Positions 1-12,162 are shown, counted from the first letter of the stretch. The stretch is DNA of 64,000 bases from Mesobaculum littorinae (GCF_004011175.1 NZ_RQXX01000002.1:868001-932000); one strand, 5' to 3'. Notes: generated by a model not told the origin, from the sequence alone. Made by a program: numbers and translations.

Positions 1-164
1 GGCGGTAGGCCTCGCGGGGCGGCCCGGGGTGCCCTCCCGCCGGGGGCGGTCCGCGCGCCGTCGGACGCGCCGGGGGAAGACCCGGAGAGGCCCGGCCGCG
101 CCGCACGGGCGTTCGGCCCGCACGCCCGCGCCACCGTCGCGTTCGGTGCCGCCGTCGGTGCGGG

Positions 165-560
165 TCAGTCCGCTCCGGCCCGGGACAGGCCGGTCAGGAT
201 AGGGCAGTCGGGGCGGTCGTCGCCCGAGCACGCCTCGACCAGCGTCGTCAGCGTGTCTCGCATGGCCTGAAGCTCGGCAATCTTGCGGGTGATCTCGTCC
301 AGATGCGCAGAGGCGATGCGCCGGACATCGGCGCTGGCGCGGCCTTCGTCCTCGTAAAGCGCAAGCAGGTTGCGGCATTCCTCGATCGAGAAGCCCAGCG
401 ACCGGGCGCGCCCGAGAAAGCTCAGCTTGTGCAGATCCGTCTCGCGGAACCGGCGATAGCCGTTCTCGCCGCGCTGCGGTCGGACAAGGCCGATATCCTC
501 GTAGTAGCGGATGGTCTTGGGCGGCAGGCCCGAGCGGGCGGCGACATCTCCGATGTTCAT
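165..560 (-). CDS. cueR: CueR-like Cu(I)-responsive MerR-family regulator
   Basis: 131-aa cytoplasmic transcription factor that senses Cu(I)/Ag(I) and activates copper efflux by untwisting a promoter with an overlong spacer. The N-terminal winged-helix HTH (about residues 1-70) starts MNIGDVAARSGLPPKTIRYY, followed by the dimerisation helix. The metal loop has C111 and C119 in a C-x7-C arrangement, the spacing used by E. coli CueR (C112/C120). The ATG has an AAGGAG ribosome site that overlaps the stop codon of copA, so the gene is the distal member of a copA-cueR operon and is probably autoregulated through the CueR-type promoter upstream of copA. Family assignment is firm; choice of Cu(I) over another thiophilic metal rests on the CxC spacing and the neighbour. 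Confidence 0.9.
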   Translation of the reverse strand: MNIGDVAARSGLPPKTIRYYEDIGLVRPQRGENGYRRFRETDLHKLSFLGRARSLGFSIEECRNLLALYEDEGRASADVRRIASAHLDEITRKIAELQAMRDTLTTLVEACSGDDRPDCPILTGLSRAGAD

Positions 561-570
561 GGTCGTCTCC

Positions 571-3168
571 TTATTCGGCCGGGACCGGCGTGGGCGCGGT
601 GGAGGGCGCGGGTCCGGGCGCCCCGGCGCCTTCGTCCATCGCCGGACGCAGCCGCCGCAGCCTGAGCGCGTTGCTCAGCACGAAGACCGACGACAGCGCC
701 ATCGCGCCGGCGGCCAGCACCGGCGACAGCAGCACCCCCAGCGCGGGGTAGAGCACGCCCGCGGCGACCGGGATCAGCGCGGTGTTGTAGCCGAAGGCCC
801 AGAACAGGTTCTCGCGGATGTTGCGCATCGTCCGGCGCGACACTTCGCAGGCATTCACCACGCCGCGCAGGTCGCCCGACATCAGCACGACGTCGGCCGA
901 TTCGATGGCAACGTCGGTGCCGGTGCCGATGGCGATGCCCACATCGGCCTGCGCCAGCGCCGGCGCATCGTTGATCCCGTCGCCGACAAAGGCGATGCGG
1001 CCGCCCTGCCGCAGCGCCTCCAGCGCCGCGACCTTGCCGTCGGGCAGGACACCGGCGATGACGTGGTCGATCCCGGTCTCGGCGGCGATGGCCCGGGCGG
1101 TCTCGGGCTTGTCGCCGGTGACCATGGCGACCTTCAGGCCCATGCCGTGCAGCGCGGCGATGGCGGCGCGGCTGGCGGGTTTCACAGGGTCGGCCACCGC
1201 CAGAAGCGCGACGACCCTGCCGTCGATGGCGGCGTAAAGCGCCGTGCGCCCCTTGCGCGCCAGCTCGGCCTCGGTCGCGGCAAGCGCCGCGGTGTCCACG
1301 CCCTCGCGCGTCATCAGCCGGTCGGCGCCCACCAGAACCTCGCGCCCCGCGACGCGGGCACGAACGCCGTAGCCGGTGAGGGACGAGAACGCCGCGACCT
1401 CGTGCGCGGGCACCCCTTCGCGCCGGGCGGCGCGCAGGATGGCTCCGGCCACGGGGTGTTCCGACCGCCCCTCGACCGCCGCGACCAGCGCCAGCACCTC
1501 GGCGCGGTCGACGCCCGGGGCGGGGACGAGGTCGGTCAGCTCGGGCCGGCCTTCGGTCAGGGTGCCGGTCTTGTCCAGCGCCACGACCGACACGTCTGAG
1601 AGCGCCTGCAGCGCGTCGCCCTTGCGGAACAGCACCCCCATCTCGGCCGCGCGGCCGGTCCCCACCATGATCGAGGTCGGCGTGGCCAGCCCCATCGCGC
1701 AGGGGCAGGCGATGATCAGGACCGACACCCCCGCGACCAGCGCATGGCCCAGCACCGGCGCCGGCCCGAAGACCAGCCAGGCCAGCGTGGTGAGCGCGGC
1801 CAGCCCCAGCACCACGGGGACGAACCACAGCGTGATGCGGTTGACGAGCCCTTGGATCGGCAGCTTGGCGCCCTGCGCCTCTTCGACCATGCGGATGATC
1901 TGCGACAGCGTGGTGTCGGCACCGACGCGGGTGGCGCGGAACCGGAACCCGCCGGCGCCGTTCACCGTGCCGCCGGTCACCGGGTCTCCGGCCGCCTTGG
2001 CGACCGGAACGGGCTCGCCCGTCAGCATGCTTTCATCCACGTGCGAGGTACCGTCGATCACCGCGCCGTCGACCGCGATGCGTTCGCCCGGACGGACGAC
2101 CAGCACGTCGCCCGGCACGATGTCCTCGATCGCCAGCTCGACCTGTTCGCCATCGCGTTCGACCCGCGCGGTGCGCGCCTGCAGGCCCACGAGCCGCGCG
2201 ATCGCGGCGCCGGTGCGGCCCTTGGCGCGGGCCTCCATCCAGCGGCCGACGAGGATCAGCACGACGATCATCGCGGCGGCCTCGTAGTAGACCGCGCGGG
2301 TGCCTGCGGGCAGGAGGCCGGGACAGAAGGTCGCCACGACCGAAAACAGCCAGGCCGCCGCGGTGCCGAGCGCCACCAGCGAATTCATGTCGGGCGCCCC
2401 GCGCAGCAGCGCCGGCACCCCCTTGGCATAGAACCGCCGCCCCGGGCCGGCCAGCACCGCGGTCGTCAGCACGAATTGCAGCAGCCACGAGGTCTGGTGC
2501 CCGATGGTGTCGCCGATCCAGGCGTGGACGGCGGGGATCGCGTGGCCCCCCATTTCGAGCAGGAAGACCGGCAGCGCCAGCGCCGCCGCCACGGCCGTGT
2601 CGCGCCGCAGGACGCGCGCCTCGCGGTCCTTGCGCGTGCGCATGTCGTCCGCCGCCGGGGCGTCTGACCCGGCCGCGGCGCCCGGCCCCGTGCCAGCGCC
2701 CGCCGCGCCCGCTGCCGATGCGGTCGCCCCGGCGGCCCCGGCGATCCGGGCGATCCGCGCGGGGTAGCCCGCCCGGGTCGCCGTCGCGGCCAGCTCCTGC
2801 GGGGTGGTGGCGCCCTCCAGATAGGTGACGCGCGCGGTTTCGGTGGCAAGGTTCACCGCCACGTCGATCACCCCCGGTGCCGCCGCCAGCGCACGGTCGA
2901 CCCGCCCCACGCAGGAGGCGCAGGACATCGACCCCACGGTCAGCGTGGCGGTCCGGCTGCGCGCGGGATAGCCCGCCTCGCGCAGCGGTCCGGCCAGCCC
3001 CGCCGCCGTGGCGGGCGCGTCATAGACGACGGTGGCGGTTTCGGTGGCAAGGTTTACGGCGACGTCTCGCACGCCCTCGACCGCGGTCAGCGCCCGCTCG
3101 ACACGGCCGGCGCAGCCGCCGCAGGACATGCCCCCGATCGCAAATGTGATCCGCTGTGCCGTATCCAT
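571..3168 (-). CDS. copA: Copper-exporting P1B-type ATPase CopA
   Basis: 865-aa inner-membrane pump exporting Cu(I) from cytoplasm to periplasm with ATP. Two N-terminal heavy-metal-associated domains carry GMSCGGC (C16/C19) and SMSCASC (about C83/C86), then a charged/Ala-rich linker. The membrane core has the CPC metal-binding motif (about residue 487), the phosphorylation motif DKTGTLTEG (about 530), the SEHP motif of P1B pumps and GDGINDAP (about 728). The frame is open to an ATG at 3189, but that ATG sits at the predicted transcription start of the CueR promoter. The ATG at 3168 has a GGAG ribosome site six bases upstream and is preferred. Ten bases separate it from cueR downstream, so export and sensing are co-transcribed. 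Confidence 0.93.
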   Translation of the reverse strand: MDTAQRITFAIGGMSCGGCAGRVERALTAVEGVRDVAVNLATETATVVYDAPATAAGLAGPLREAGYPARSRTATLTVGSMSCASCVGRVDRALAAAPGVIDVAVNLATETARVTYLEGATTPQELAATATRAGYPARIARIAGAAGATASAAGAAGAGTGPGAAAGSDAPAADDMRTRKDREARVLRRDTAVAAALALPVFLLEMGGHAIPAVHAWIGDTIGHQTSWLLQFVLTTAVLAGPGRRFYAKGVPALLRGAPDMNSLVALGTAAAWLFSVVATFCPGLLPAGTRAVYYEAAAMIVVLILVGRWMEARAKGRTGAAIARLVGLQARTARVERDGEQVELAIEDIVPGDVLVVRPGERIAVDGAVIDGTSHVDESMLTGEPVPVAKAAGDPVTGGTVNGAGGFRFRATRVGADTTLSQIIRMVEEAQGAKLPIQGLVNRITLWFVPVVLGLAALTTLAWLVFGPAPVLGHALVAGVSVLIIACPCAMGLATPTSIMVGTGRAAEMGVLFRKGDALQALSDVSVVALDKTGTLTEGRPELTDLVPAPGVDRAEVLALVAAVEGRSEHPVAGAILRAARREGVPAHEVAAFSSLTGYGVRARVAGREVLVGADRLMTREGVDTAALAATEAELARKGRTALYAAIDGRVVALLAVADPVKPASRAAIAALHGMGLKVAMVTGDKPETARAIAAETGIDHVIAGVLPDGKVAALEALRQGGRIAFVGDGINDAPALAQADVGIAIGTGTDVAIESADVVLMSGDLRGVVNACEVSRRTMRNIRENLFWAFGYNTALIPVAAGVLYPALGVLLSPVLAAGAMALSSVFVLSNALRLRRLRPAMDEGAGAPGPAPSTAPTPVPAE

Positions 3169-3195
3169 GGCTGCCTCCGACTCTGTCATAGGCCG

Positions 3196-3226
3196 GATAT
3201 GGGGCTTCCAGTCACTGGAAGGTCAA
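3196..3226 (-). promoter_or_regulatory. CueR-type promoter of copA-cueR (19-bp spacer)
   Basis: Read on the minus strand: -35 TTGACC (3221-3226), 19-bp spacer, -10 CATATC (3196-3201). The spacer holds the dyad CTTCCAGTGACTGGAAG. A 19-bp spacer with a CTTCC/GGAAG dyad is the signature of MerR-family copper promoters. Transcription would start near 3189, just ahead of the preferred copA ATG at 3168. Confidence 0.85.
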
Positions 3227-3343
3227 GGGCCGTCCCCTCGGATCGTCGCCAGAGCCGGTATAGCGGGGGATCGGGCAGGGCTCCGGCGCTGGGCGGCCCT
3301 GGCGTGGCGGGGGCAAGCGTCACAGCCGTGGGGCAGCCCGGGC

Positions 3344-3784
3344 TCAGTGACGCGCGGGCCCGTCATCGGGGCGACCGCGACCCGGGCGGGCGATGACGAG
3401 GCAGAGCAGGGCAGCGGCCCCCGCGGCCCCGGCGTAGAGCAGCGGGAGGGAGAGGGTCCTGCCCGCCTCGGGCGGCTGCAGTATCCATGTCGACAGAAAG
3501 GTCCCTGCCATCGACACCCCGGCGGCCGCGGCACCGCGTAGCCAGCGGGGCGTGGGGCGGTAGGCAAGGATCGCGACCGCGAGGCCGCTCAGCAGCATCG
3601 GCACGAAGGCTACGCGATATCCCAGGGCGATGGCGATGGCGAAGGTCAGGGCGGTGTCGGATGCGTCGCGCGGCAGCGGGATGGTGGCGACGACCAGCAG
3701 GAGCGCCCCCAGCGGCGGCCCGAGCAGGGCGAAGACGGCGATGGTCCGGCCCGCCCGACCCGAGCTTCGCGCCGCCAACGTCAC
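3344..3784 (-). CDS. Small multi-pass membrane protein, unknown function
   Basis: 146 aa. I do not recognise a family. The sequence shows four or five hydrophobic stretches: AVFALLGPPLGALLLVVATI near the N-terminus, a central one around ALTFAIAIALGYRVAFVPML, then GLAVAILAY, AAAGVSMAGTFLSTWI and a C-terminal YAGAAGAAALLCLVIA, ending in a basic tail. It is therefore probably an inner-membrane protein. The start is a GTG at 3784 whose bases overlap the stop codon of the upstream 111-aa gene (GTGA), implying translational coupling. It lies upstream of, and in the same direction as, the copper operon, which has its own promoter, so no functional link with copper is implied. Confidence 0.6.
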   Translation of the reverse strand: MTLAARSSGRAGRTIAVFALLGPPLGALLLVVATIPLPRDASDTALTFAIAIALGYRVAFVPMLLSGLAVAILAYRPTPRWLRGAAAAGVSMAGTFLSTWILQPPEAGRTLSLPLLYAGAAGAAALLCLVIARPGRGRPDDGPARH

Positions 3785-4116
3785 GACCGGGTTCGCCGCT
3801 TAACCACGATCCGGAACACGATGCCGCAGACCAACGTCATGATGCAGGCGGTTGCGTAGCCCGAAATGATGCCGTTCGCGACCCCGGCGTACCCGCATGT
3901 GCCCTCGAAGCTGCCGCCGTGGCCGGCGCATCCGCCGCCCGCCCGCCACCAGAGCCCGCCGATCACCGTCGCGCCCACCCACGCCCAGAAGGCCATGAGG
4001 ACAATCTGCACGAGGATGGCCCACCAGAACATCCGCCGCGGCAGACCCTGGAGCGGGCCGATCAGGACCGCCAGCGGCAAGATCTGAATTGCGAGCTGAA
4101 TGAGAAGCCAGATCAT
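3781..4116 (-). CDS. Small membrane protein, unknown function
   Basis: 111 aa with an N-terminal hydrophobic helix (IWLLIQLAIQILPLAVLIG), a second around MFWWAILVQIVLMAFWAWVG and a third near the C-terminus (GYATACIMTLVCGIVFRIVV), finishing in a positive KRRTRS tail. The loop between helices 2 and 3 holds two cysteines (GGCAGHGG and GTCGYAG) that could form a periplasmic disulfide; this is inference. Start ATG at 4116 has AGGA eight bases upstream. Its stop overlaps the GTG start of the 146-aa gene, so the two small membrane proteins form a coupled pair. No family recognised. Confidence 0.6.
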   Translation of the reverse strand: MIWLLIQLAIQILPLAVLIGPLQGLPRRMFWWAILVQIVLMAFWAWVGATVIGGLWWRAGGGCAGHGGSFEGTCGYAGVANGIISGYATACIMTLVCGIVFRIVVKRRTRS

Positions 4117-4382
4117 GCCGCCATCCTAGGGGGGTCGACGACGGATGGCCAATGTGGGGCGCGGGTGCCAGCCTTCGGCGGCGCAGGGCCTCAAGGGGGC
4201 CCCTTGGCAGCGGCAGGGCGGGGTCTGCCCCGGGCTTTCGTCACGGGGGGCTGACCTGACGGCGCGGCTCTGCCGTCCCGGTCGCGCGAGGCCGGGCCCC
4301 GGGCGCCGTCGCGAGATGCGCCGGGGGTGGCCCGGGCGAGGCGGGTAAGGGCTGGACGGGCAAGGGCGAGACGGCTCGGGAA

Positions 4383-5177
<795 letters not shown>

Positions 5178-5202
5178 GCGGGTCTCCGTTTAATGAGAGG
5201 GC

Positions 5203-5727
5203 TCAGTTGGTCTTGCGCTTGGGCAAAAAGGGCAGGGGCGCGACGGGGATGCCGTCCTCGATCAGGGCGCGCGCCTCGTCGGTGCGGGCCTCGCCGTAGA
5301 TCGGGCGCTCGGGCTTGCTGCCGTCGTGCATCGCGCGGGCCTCGGCGGCGAAGTCGCGGCCGACATAGTCCGAGCTGGCCTCGACCTTGCGGCGCAGCTC
5401 TTCCAGCGCGGCCTCGACCTGCGACGAGGGGCGCGACAGCATCGCGCGGCTGTCGGAACCGGCGGCCGTTCCCCGGCCGCCCGCCGGGTGGCCGGCTGCC
5501 CCTCCGCCGGGCCCGGCAGGGCCGGTGGCGTCCGCCGGGACCTGGCGCGCCGCCGCCTTGCGCGAGGTCGTGACCCGCGGCGCCATCAGCGTCTTCTCGA
5601 TATCGCGGGATCCGCAGGCCGGGCATTGCACGTGATGCGCCGCGACCAGACGATCGAAGGCGTCAGCCGACTGGAACCAGCTTTCGAAACGGTGATCCTC
5701 CGCACAGCGGAGGGCATAGCGGATCAT
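5203..5727 (-). CDS. DUF1178 family protein
   Basis: 174 aa. The N-terminus (MIRYALRC, then a CPACG knuckle about 35 residues later) is the conserved zinc-ribbon-like signature of the DUF1178 family, whose function is unknown. The C-terminal half holds a coiled/charged helix (SQVEAALEELRRKVEASSDYVG) and the family motif FAAEARAMHDG followed by ARALIEDGIPVAPLPFLP. The frame is open for another 35 codons upstream, but the ATG at 5727 matches the family start and has GAGG seven bases upstream, so the shorter form is chosen. A Gly/Pro/Ala-rich linker separates the two halves. Confidence 0.85.
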   Translation of the reverse strand: MIRYALRCAEDHRFESWFQSADAFDRLVAAHHVQCPACGSRDIEKTLMAPRVTTSRKAAARQVPADATGPAGPGGGAAGHPAGGRGTAAGSDSRAMLSRPSSQVEAALEELRRKVEASSDYVGRDFAAEARAMHDGSKPERPIYGEARTDEARALIEDGIPVAPLPFLPKRKTN

Positions 5728-5898
5728 TGAGCGACCTCGGAAACCAACCAGCAGCATCCCCTTCGGGGGCCTGTAACAGATAACCTTTTTTCCTTTCGCT
5801 TCAATCCCGTCATTGCCTGCCTCCGGCGGCATACACGGGCGCTGTAAGGTCGCGGCCGGGCCGGGCCTTTCGGCCCAATGGCGCGGCCGCGGTGGGGA

Positions 5899-6384
5899 TC
5901 AGGCGTTTCCGGCGCCGTCGCCGCGGGGTGGCACGAAATCCCGCAGGATCTCGCGCAGGCCGGGCTCCTCCACGGCGGCTGCGGCGTCGGACAGGTCGAA
6001 CCAGCGCCGCTCACGCGTGGCGGCTTCGGGAAACTCGGCCTTCAGCCGTTCGACCCGCAGCGCGAAGAGATCGACGCGGAACCGGCGCGCCCCGCGCACG
6101 GGCGAGTGCTTGATGTAGCTGTAGTGCCCCACCGGGTCGGGCCGGGCGCGGCCGATCACGCCGGCCTCTTCCCAGGCTTCCTGCCGGGCGGCGTCGTGCG
6201 GGGCGCGGCCCGACATCGGCCAGCCCTTGGGCGGGGTCCAGCGACCGGTGCGGCGGGTGGTGACCAGCAGCACCTGCACCCGTCCCTTGCGCCGGCGCCA
6301 ACACAGCGCGCCGTATTGCTGCGGCTCCGGGCCGACGGGGGCGGGCCGGCGCGGCAGGCGGCTGAGAAAACGGCTGAGGCTCAT
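5899..6384 (-). CDS. NUDIX hydrolase
   Basis: 161-aa hydrolase of nucleoside-diphosphate-linked compounds. The Nudix box starts at PKGWPMSG and ends QEAWEEAGV. It keeps the metal-binding EE of REUxEExGU but replaces the first Glu by Arg and the RE by QE. Such relaxed boxes are familiar in the short alphaproteobacterial Nudix group related to diphosphoinositol-polyphosphate hydrolases, so activity is likely but the substrate cannot be read from sequence. The preceding WRRRKGRVQVLLVTTRRTGRW strand pattern is typical of the fold's first sheet. It is transcribed toward the DUF1178 gene with 171 bp between them. Confidence 0.85.
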   Translation of the reverse strand: MSLSRFLSRLPRRPAPVGPEPQQYGALCWRRRKGRVQVLLVTTRRTGRWTPPKGWPMSGRAPHDAARQEAWEEAGVIGRARPDPVGHYSYIKHSPVRGARRFRVDLFALRVERLKAEFPEAATRERRWFDLSDAAAAVEEPGLREILRDFVPPRGDGAGNA

Positions 6385-6904
6385 CGAGGCGCGATATCCG
6401 GGCGGGGGCGGCGTCGGGTCCGACTATTGGTTGATTCCCGCGGTCGCACAACGCCTCTTGGCGGTGGTGCCGGGGCTGACCGGTCGGGGGCGACGACTTG
6501 GGGACGGGCTGGCCGGGCACTGCCCCTGGTTCAAAGCCTGCGCGCAATTCCGCAGGTGATCGTGCACGGTTTTCCGGCGGTGCGTGCAAGGCGGGCCGTG
6601 CCACGGCGCCGCCTGTCCGGTGCGCCCTTTCCCCGGGCAGCGTAGCCCGGATGGGGCCTGCCCGGGGCATGCCCCGGGCGCGGAGGGGGCGCCGGGCCCG
6701 CGCGCTGTTGCCCGGCCCGCTTCGGTGACGCCCGATGGTGGCGCCGCTGCCCTCGGTAACGGCTACCGGGCATGGTGCCCAGAGCGCGCGGGAGACATTA
6801 GGGCGACCGCGCCCCTCACCGCGCGACCCTCCGCGCCCGGGCCGCGCGGCCGCACCCCCCGCCCACGGCTTGCCGAGGCGGGGGGCGCGGCCGATATCCT
6901 GTGC
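6385..6904. other. 520-bp intergenic region
   Basis: Divergent spacer between the NUDIX gene and the deacetylase-like gene. I see no convincing ORF or RNA gene. The only clear structure is a perfect 20-bp palindrome, GCCCGGGGCATGCCCCGGGC, at 6660-6679. Promoters for both flanking genes must lie here, but no strong -35/-10 pair stands out. Confidence 0.5.
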
Positions 6905-8092
6905 ATGACCAGCCCGCAGCCCCCCGTTCCGGCCCGTGCCCCGGCCACCGCCCGTGCCCCGGCCACCGCCCCGAACAGTGCCGCGCCCCGCTATATCGGA
7001 TCTGAGATCTATCGCGGGTCGTCCTACGGCGCGTGGCACCCGCTGCGCATCCCCCGCGTGTCGACGGTGACGGACCTGATCCGCGCGCTGGGATGGCTGG
7101 GCCCGGGGCAGTTCGTGTCGAGCCCCCGGGCCAAGCCCGCGGCGCTGCGTGCGTGGCACGATCCCGACTATCTGGACGCCCTGCAGCGGGCCGAGACCGC
7201 GGGGCAGGTCAGCGATGTCATCCGCGTCCGCCACGGGCTGGGGACGGGGTCGAACCCGGTCTACCCCGAGATGTTCCGCCGCCCCGCGACCGCCGCCGGA
7301 GGTTCGATCCTCGCCGGGCAACTGCTGCGGCACGGCGGCGCGATCCACTCGCCCGGTGGCGGCACCCATCACGGCATGCCCGACCGGGCCAACGGGTTCT
7401 GCTATCTCAACGACCCGGTTCTGGCGATCCTGTCGCTGCGGGCGGCCGGGGTCGGGCGGATCGCCTATGTCGATATCGACGCGCATCATCCCGACGGGGT
7501 GGAGCACGCCTTTGCCGACGATATCTCGGTCCTGATGATCTCGGTGCATGAAGAGGATCGCTGGCCGCGCACGGGCGCGCTGGACCACGCGGGCGCGGGG
7601 CAGGTCTTCAACCTGCCGGTGCCGCGCGGGTTCAACGACACCGAGATGGCCCATGTCCGCGACCGGCTGATCCTGCCGCGCGTCGCCGCGTTCCGCCCCG
7701 ACGCGGTGGTGCTGCAATGCGGCGCCGACGCGGTGGCCGAGGACCCGCTGTCGCGGCTGGCCCTGTCCAACAACGCGCATTTCCAGATCGTGGCCGCGCT
7801 GCGCCCCCTCAGCCCCCGGTTTCTGGTGCTGGGCGGCGGCGGCTACAACCCGTGGACGGTGGGGCGGCTCTGGGCCGGGGTCTGGGGTGTTCTGAACGGC
7901 CACGCGCTGCCCGGCTTGCTGCCACCCGCCGCGCAGGCGATCCTGCGCGGGATCCGGTGGGAACGGGGCGGCGGCGCCTCTGCGCACCGCCTGCCGCCCG
8001 CGCAGCTTTTCACCACCCTGCGCGACGCGCCCCGGCCGGGCGAGCTGCGCGCGGCGGTCCGCGACCGGCTCGCCCGGCTGGAGTCCCGATGA
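6905..8092 (+). CDS. Histone-deacetylase-like amidohydrolase (AcuC/AphA superfamily)
   Basis: 395-aa zinc-dependent deacylase of the class II HDAC-like superfamily; bacterial members remove acetyl groups from polyamines, acetoin-pathway enzymes or other small amides. Visible catalytic parts are the His-His pair in PGGGTHHGMPDRANGFCYLND, the zinc ligands in YVDIDAHHPDGVEHAF, and the later QCGADAVAEDP and GGGGYNPWTV motifs. The frame is open upstream to 6584, but the ATG at 6905 leaves only a Pro/Ala-rich N-terminal tail containing an 18-bp direct duplication (ARAPAT repeated) before the domain. Its stop overlaps the start of thpR (ATGA), so the two are translationally coupled. Confidence 0.85.
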   Translation: MTSPQPPVPARAPATARAPATAPNSAAPRYIGSEIYRGSSYGAWHPLRIPRVSTVTDLIRALGWLGPGQFVSSPRAKPAALRAWHDPDYLDALQRAETAGQVSDVIRVRHGLGTGSNPVYPEMFRRPATAAGGSILAGQLLRHGGAIHSPGGGTHHGMPDRANGFCYLNDPVLAILSLRAAGVGRIAYVDIDAHHPDGVEHAFADDISVLMISVHEEDRWPRTGALDHAGAGQVFNLPVPRGFNDTEMAHVRDRLILPRVAAFRPDAVVLQCGADAVAEDPLSRLALSNNAHFQIVAALRPLSPRFLVLGGGGYNPWTVGRLWAGVWGVLNGHALPGLLPPAAQAILRGIRWERGGGASAHRLPPAQLFTTLRDAPRPGELRAAVRDRLARLESR

Positions 8093-8628
8093 TCCGCACC
8101 TTCGCCGCCCTCGACCTGCCCGCCGCCACAAGGGACAGGCTTCGGATGCTGGGCGAGATGCTGCCGCTGAAACGCCGCGTGCCGCCCGAGAACCTGCACC
8201 TGACGCTGGTGTTTCTGGGCGAGCTCGACGACCCCACGCTCGAGTCCGCGCATGACGGCTTCGATGCCCTGCGCCATCCGGCCTTCGACCTGCGGATCGA
8301 GGGGCTGGGCCTTTTCGGCGGTGACCGGCCGCGCGCAGTCTATGCCGGGGTGGCGCCCTCGGAGGCGCTGATGCGCCTGCAGGCCGGCGTCGCCCGGGCG
8401 GCGCGCACGGCGGGGGTCGCGCTGGCCACGCGCCGCTTCGTGCCGCATGTGACGCTGGCCCGGTGGCAGCCCCGCGGCCCCGACCTGGTGCGGCTTGAAC
8501 ACGCGATGGCGCAGATGTCCGGCTTCGCGACCGACCCGGTCGAGGTGACGGAGTTCGTGCTCTACCGCTCGGACCTGGGCGGTGGGCAGGCGCGCTATAC
8601 CGAGCTTTGCCGCTATCCGCTGGCGTGA
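8089..8628 (+). CDS. thpR: RNA 2',3'-cyclic phosphodiesterase (2'-5' RNA ligase family)
   Basis: 179 aa, the usual length for ThpR/LigT, a 2H phosphoesterase that opens 2',3'-cyclic phosphates on RNA and can reversibly join 2'-5' linked tRNA halves in vitro. The two signature HxTx motifs are present: HLTLVFLG in the first half and HVTLARW in the second. The N-terminus RTFAALDLP is typical. Start ATG at 8089 overlaps the stop codon of the deacetylase-like gene. Physiological substrate is unknown in the family; assignment to the family is secure. Confidence 0.92.
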   Translation: MIRTFAALDLPAATRDRLRMLGEMLPLKRRVPPENLHLTLVFLGELDDPTLESAHDGFDALRHPAFDLRIEGLGLFGGDRPRAVYAGVAPSEALMRLQAGVARAARTAGVALATRRFVPHVTLARWQPRGPDLVRLEHAMAQMSGFATDPVEVTEFVLYRSDLGGGQARYTELCRYPLA

Positions 8629-8831
8629 TCGGCGGGCGACGGCCCGTGCCACTTGGTGCGCGGCCCCTTGCCAGTGCGTCCCGGTGCCTGCCACAGGTCG
8701 GTCCTGGGGGCCTGCCGGGCGGCCCTTCCCCGGGGCGCGGCGTTCAGCCGATCCGCGAAGAACGGCACATCCCCTGTTTCGGCGTGGCATCCCGGGCGGC
8801 AAAACGCTAATCCTCGCCCCGGACCAGATGA

Positions 8832-10986
<2,155 letters not shown>

Positions 10987-10990
<4 letters not shown>

Positions 10991-11679
10991 GCGTCGTCTG
11001 CGTGATCCCCGCGCGTGGCGGGTCGAAACGGATCCCGGGAAAGAACATCCGTCCCTTCGCCGGCCGGCCGATGATCGACTGGTCGATCGCCGCGGCGCAA
11101 AAGGCGGCGATCTTCGATCGCATCCTCGTCTCGACGGATGATGAGGCCATCGCCGAGACGGCGCGCAGGGCGGGGTCCGAGGTGCCGTTTCTCCGCCCGC
11201 CCGAACTGTCGGACGATCACGCCTCGACCCGCGCGGTGATTTCCCACGCGATCGCGCAGCTCGACCCCGCGCCGCGGGCCGTCTGCTGCCTTTACGCCAC
11301 GGCCCCCTTCGTCCGGCCCGAGGATCTGGTCCTGGGGCTCCGGCGCCTGGACGAGGCGGGCTCCACGGCGGATTTTGTCGTCCCCGTCACCCGCTTTGCG
11401 CACCCGATCGAGCGCGCGCTGCGCCGTGATCCCGAGGGCCGGTTGCGGATGGACGATCCCGCCCGCGCGGCGACCCGCAGCCAGGATTTGCCCGAGGCCT
11501 TTCACGACGCGGGCCAGTTCTACTGGGGGGCACCGGCTGCATGGACCGGCGACGCCCCGGTCTTCGGCGCTGGCACCATCGCGCTCGAACTTCCGCGCTG
11601 GCGGGTCGAGGACATCGATACCGAAGAGGACTGGCAGCGCGCCGAGGCTATGTTCCGCGCCCTGACGCTGGACCCCTGA
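10987..11679 (+). CDS. pseF: Pseudaminic acid cytidylyltransferase PseF
   Basis: 230-aa cytoplasmic CMP-sugar synthetase that activates pseudaminic acid with CTP. The N-terminal nucleotide-binding signature IPARGGSKRIPGKNIRPF is diagnostic of CMP-nonulosonate/Kdo synthetases. TDDEAIAETARRAG, the RPPELSDDHA segment and the C-terminal DIDTEEDWQRAEAMF are as in PseF. At 230 residues it is a stand-alone transferase with no fused PseG hydrolase domain. ATG 10987 overlaps the pseC stop, so it is third in the coupled pseBCF set. No ORF able to encode PseG follows it. Confidence 0.92.
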
Positions 11680-11890
11680 AACTGGAAAACTGACAGTAGC
11701 GTCCTGACGCTCTCTCCCCGACGGTCACGTCCCACCCCCGCCAGCCTAAAGCGGCGGCCCGCTCTGCCCCCGTCTTCCTGTCCTTGATACGCGCGCCCAA
11801 GGCGTCGAATGCCGCCGCCCGGCCGCGCCGCCCGAGGCATCCGACCCGCATCCAGCCCGCCCAACCCAGGGACCAAGGGCGGACCCAGCC

Positions 11891-11924
11891 TTTTCTTCTA
11901 TTCAAAAATACTCTCGCCGAAGGC
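11891..11924 (+). repeat. Interspersed AAATACTC element, copy 1
   Basis: Reads TTTTCTTCTATTCAAAAATA then CTCTCGCCGAAGGC. The same core, TTCTTCT-n-TT-nn-n-AAATACTC-C, recurs at 14161-14190 (reverse strand) and 24721-24754. This copy lies between the convergent pseF and the 63-aa gene, about 43 bp past the latter's stop codon. Confidence 0.75.
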
Positions 11925-11966
11925 GTCGCGCGGGGGCGATCCGCGCAACGCCGGGGCCGTGCACGC

Positions 11967-12158
11967 CTACTCGGTCAGCTTCTTCGCCAGATCGCTGATC
12001 GCCTTGTCTTCCTTGTAGATCTCGGCGAGGATTCCCGCCGCCTCGTCCGGCGCGTGGCGGAAGGCGAGGCGCAGGATATCCATCCAGTTGTGGTTGTTGC
12101 GGGTGCGCACCGCCTCGATCTCGTCGATGATGCGGTCGTATTTCGTGGGCTCGGCCAT
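11967..12158 (-). CDS. 63-aa helical protein of unknown function in the pse locus
   Basis: A short charged protein, predicted all-helical from its amphipathic pattern: TKYDRIIDEIEAVR, NNHNWMDILRLAFRHAPDEA and AEIYKEDKAISDLAKKLTE. No cysteines, no signal peptide and no membrane segment. I do not recognise a family. The frame extends 18 codons further, but the ATG at 12158 has a strong AAGGAG six bases upstream and is chosen. It sits four bases after pseH in the same direction, so it is the last gene of the pseH-side operon. That position suggests a helper role in glycan synthesis, which is inference only. It is far too short to supply the missing PseG hydrolase. Confidence 0.75.
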   Translation of the reverse strand: MAEPTKYDRIIDEIEAVRTRNNHNWMDILRLAFRHAPDEAAGILAEIYKEDKAISDLAKKLTE

Positions 12159-12162
12159 GATG

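Noticed and set aside
5728-5832. 35-codon upstream extension of the DUF1178 gene
   Set aside because: The ATG at 5727 matches the conserved family start and has a ribosome site; the extension has no family counterpart.
6528-6538. GGTTCAAAGCC, resembling a tRNA T-loop
   Set aside because: The flanking bases do not pair into a T-stem, and no acceptor stem or anticodon arm can be drawn around it.
6011-8131. 706-codon open frame on the minus strand
   Set aside because: Antisense to the deacetylase-like gene and out of frame with the NUDIX gene; composition is Arg/Pro/Gly-rich with no domain.
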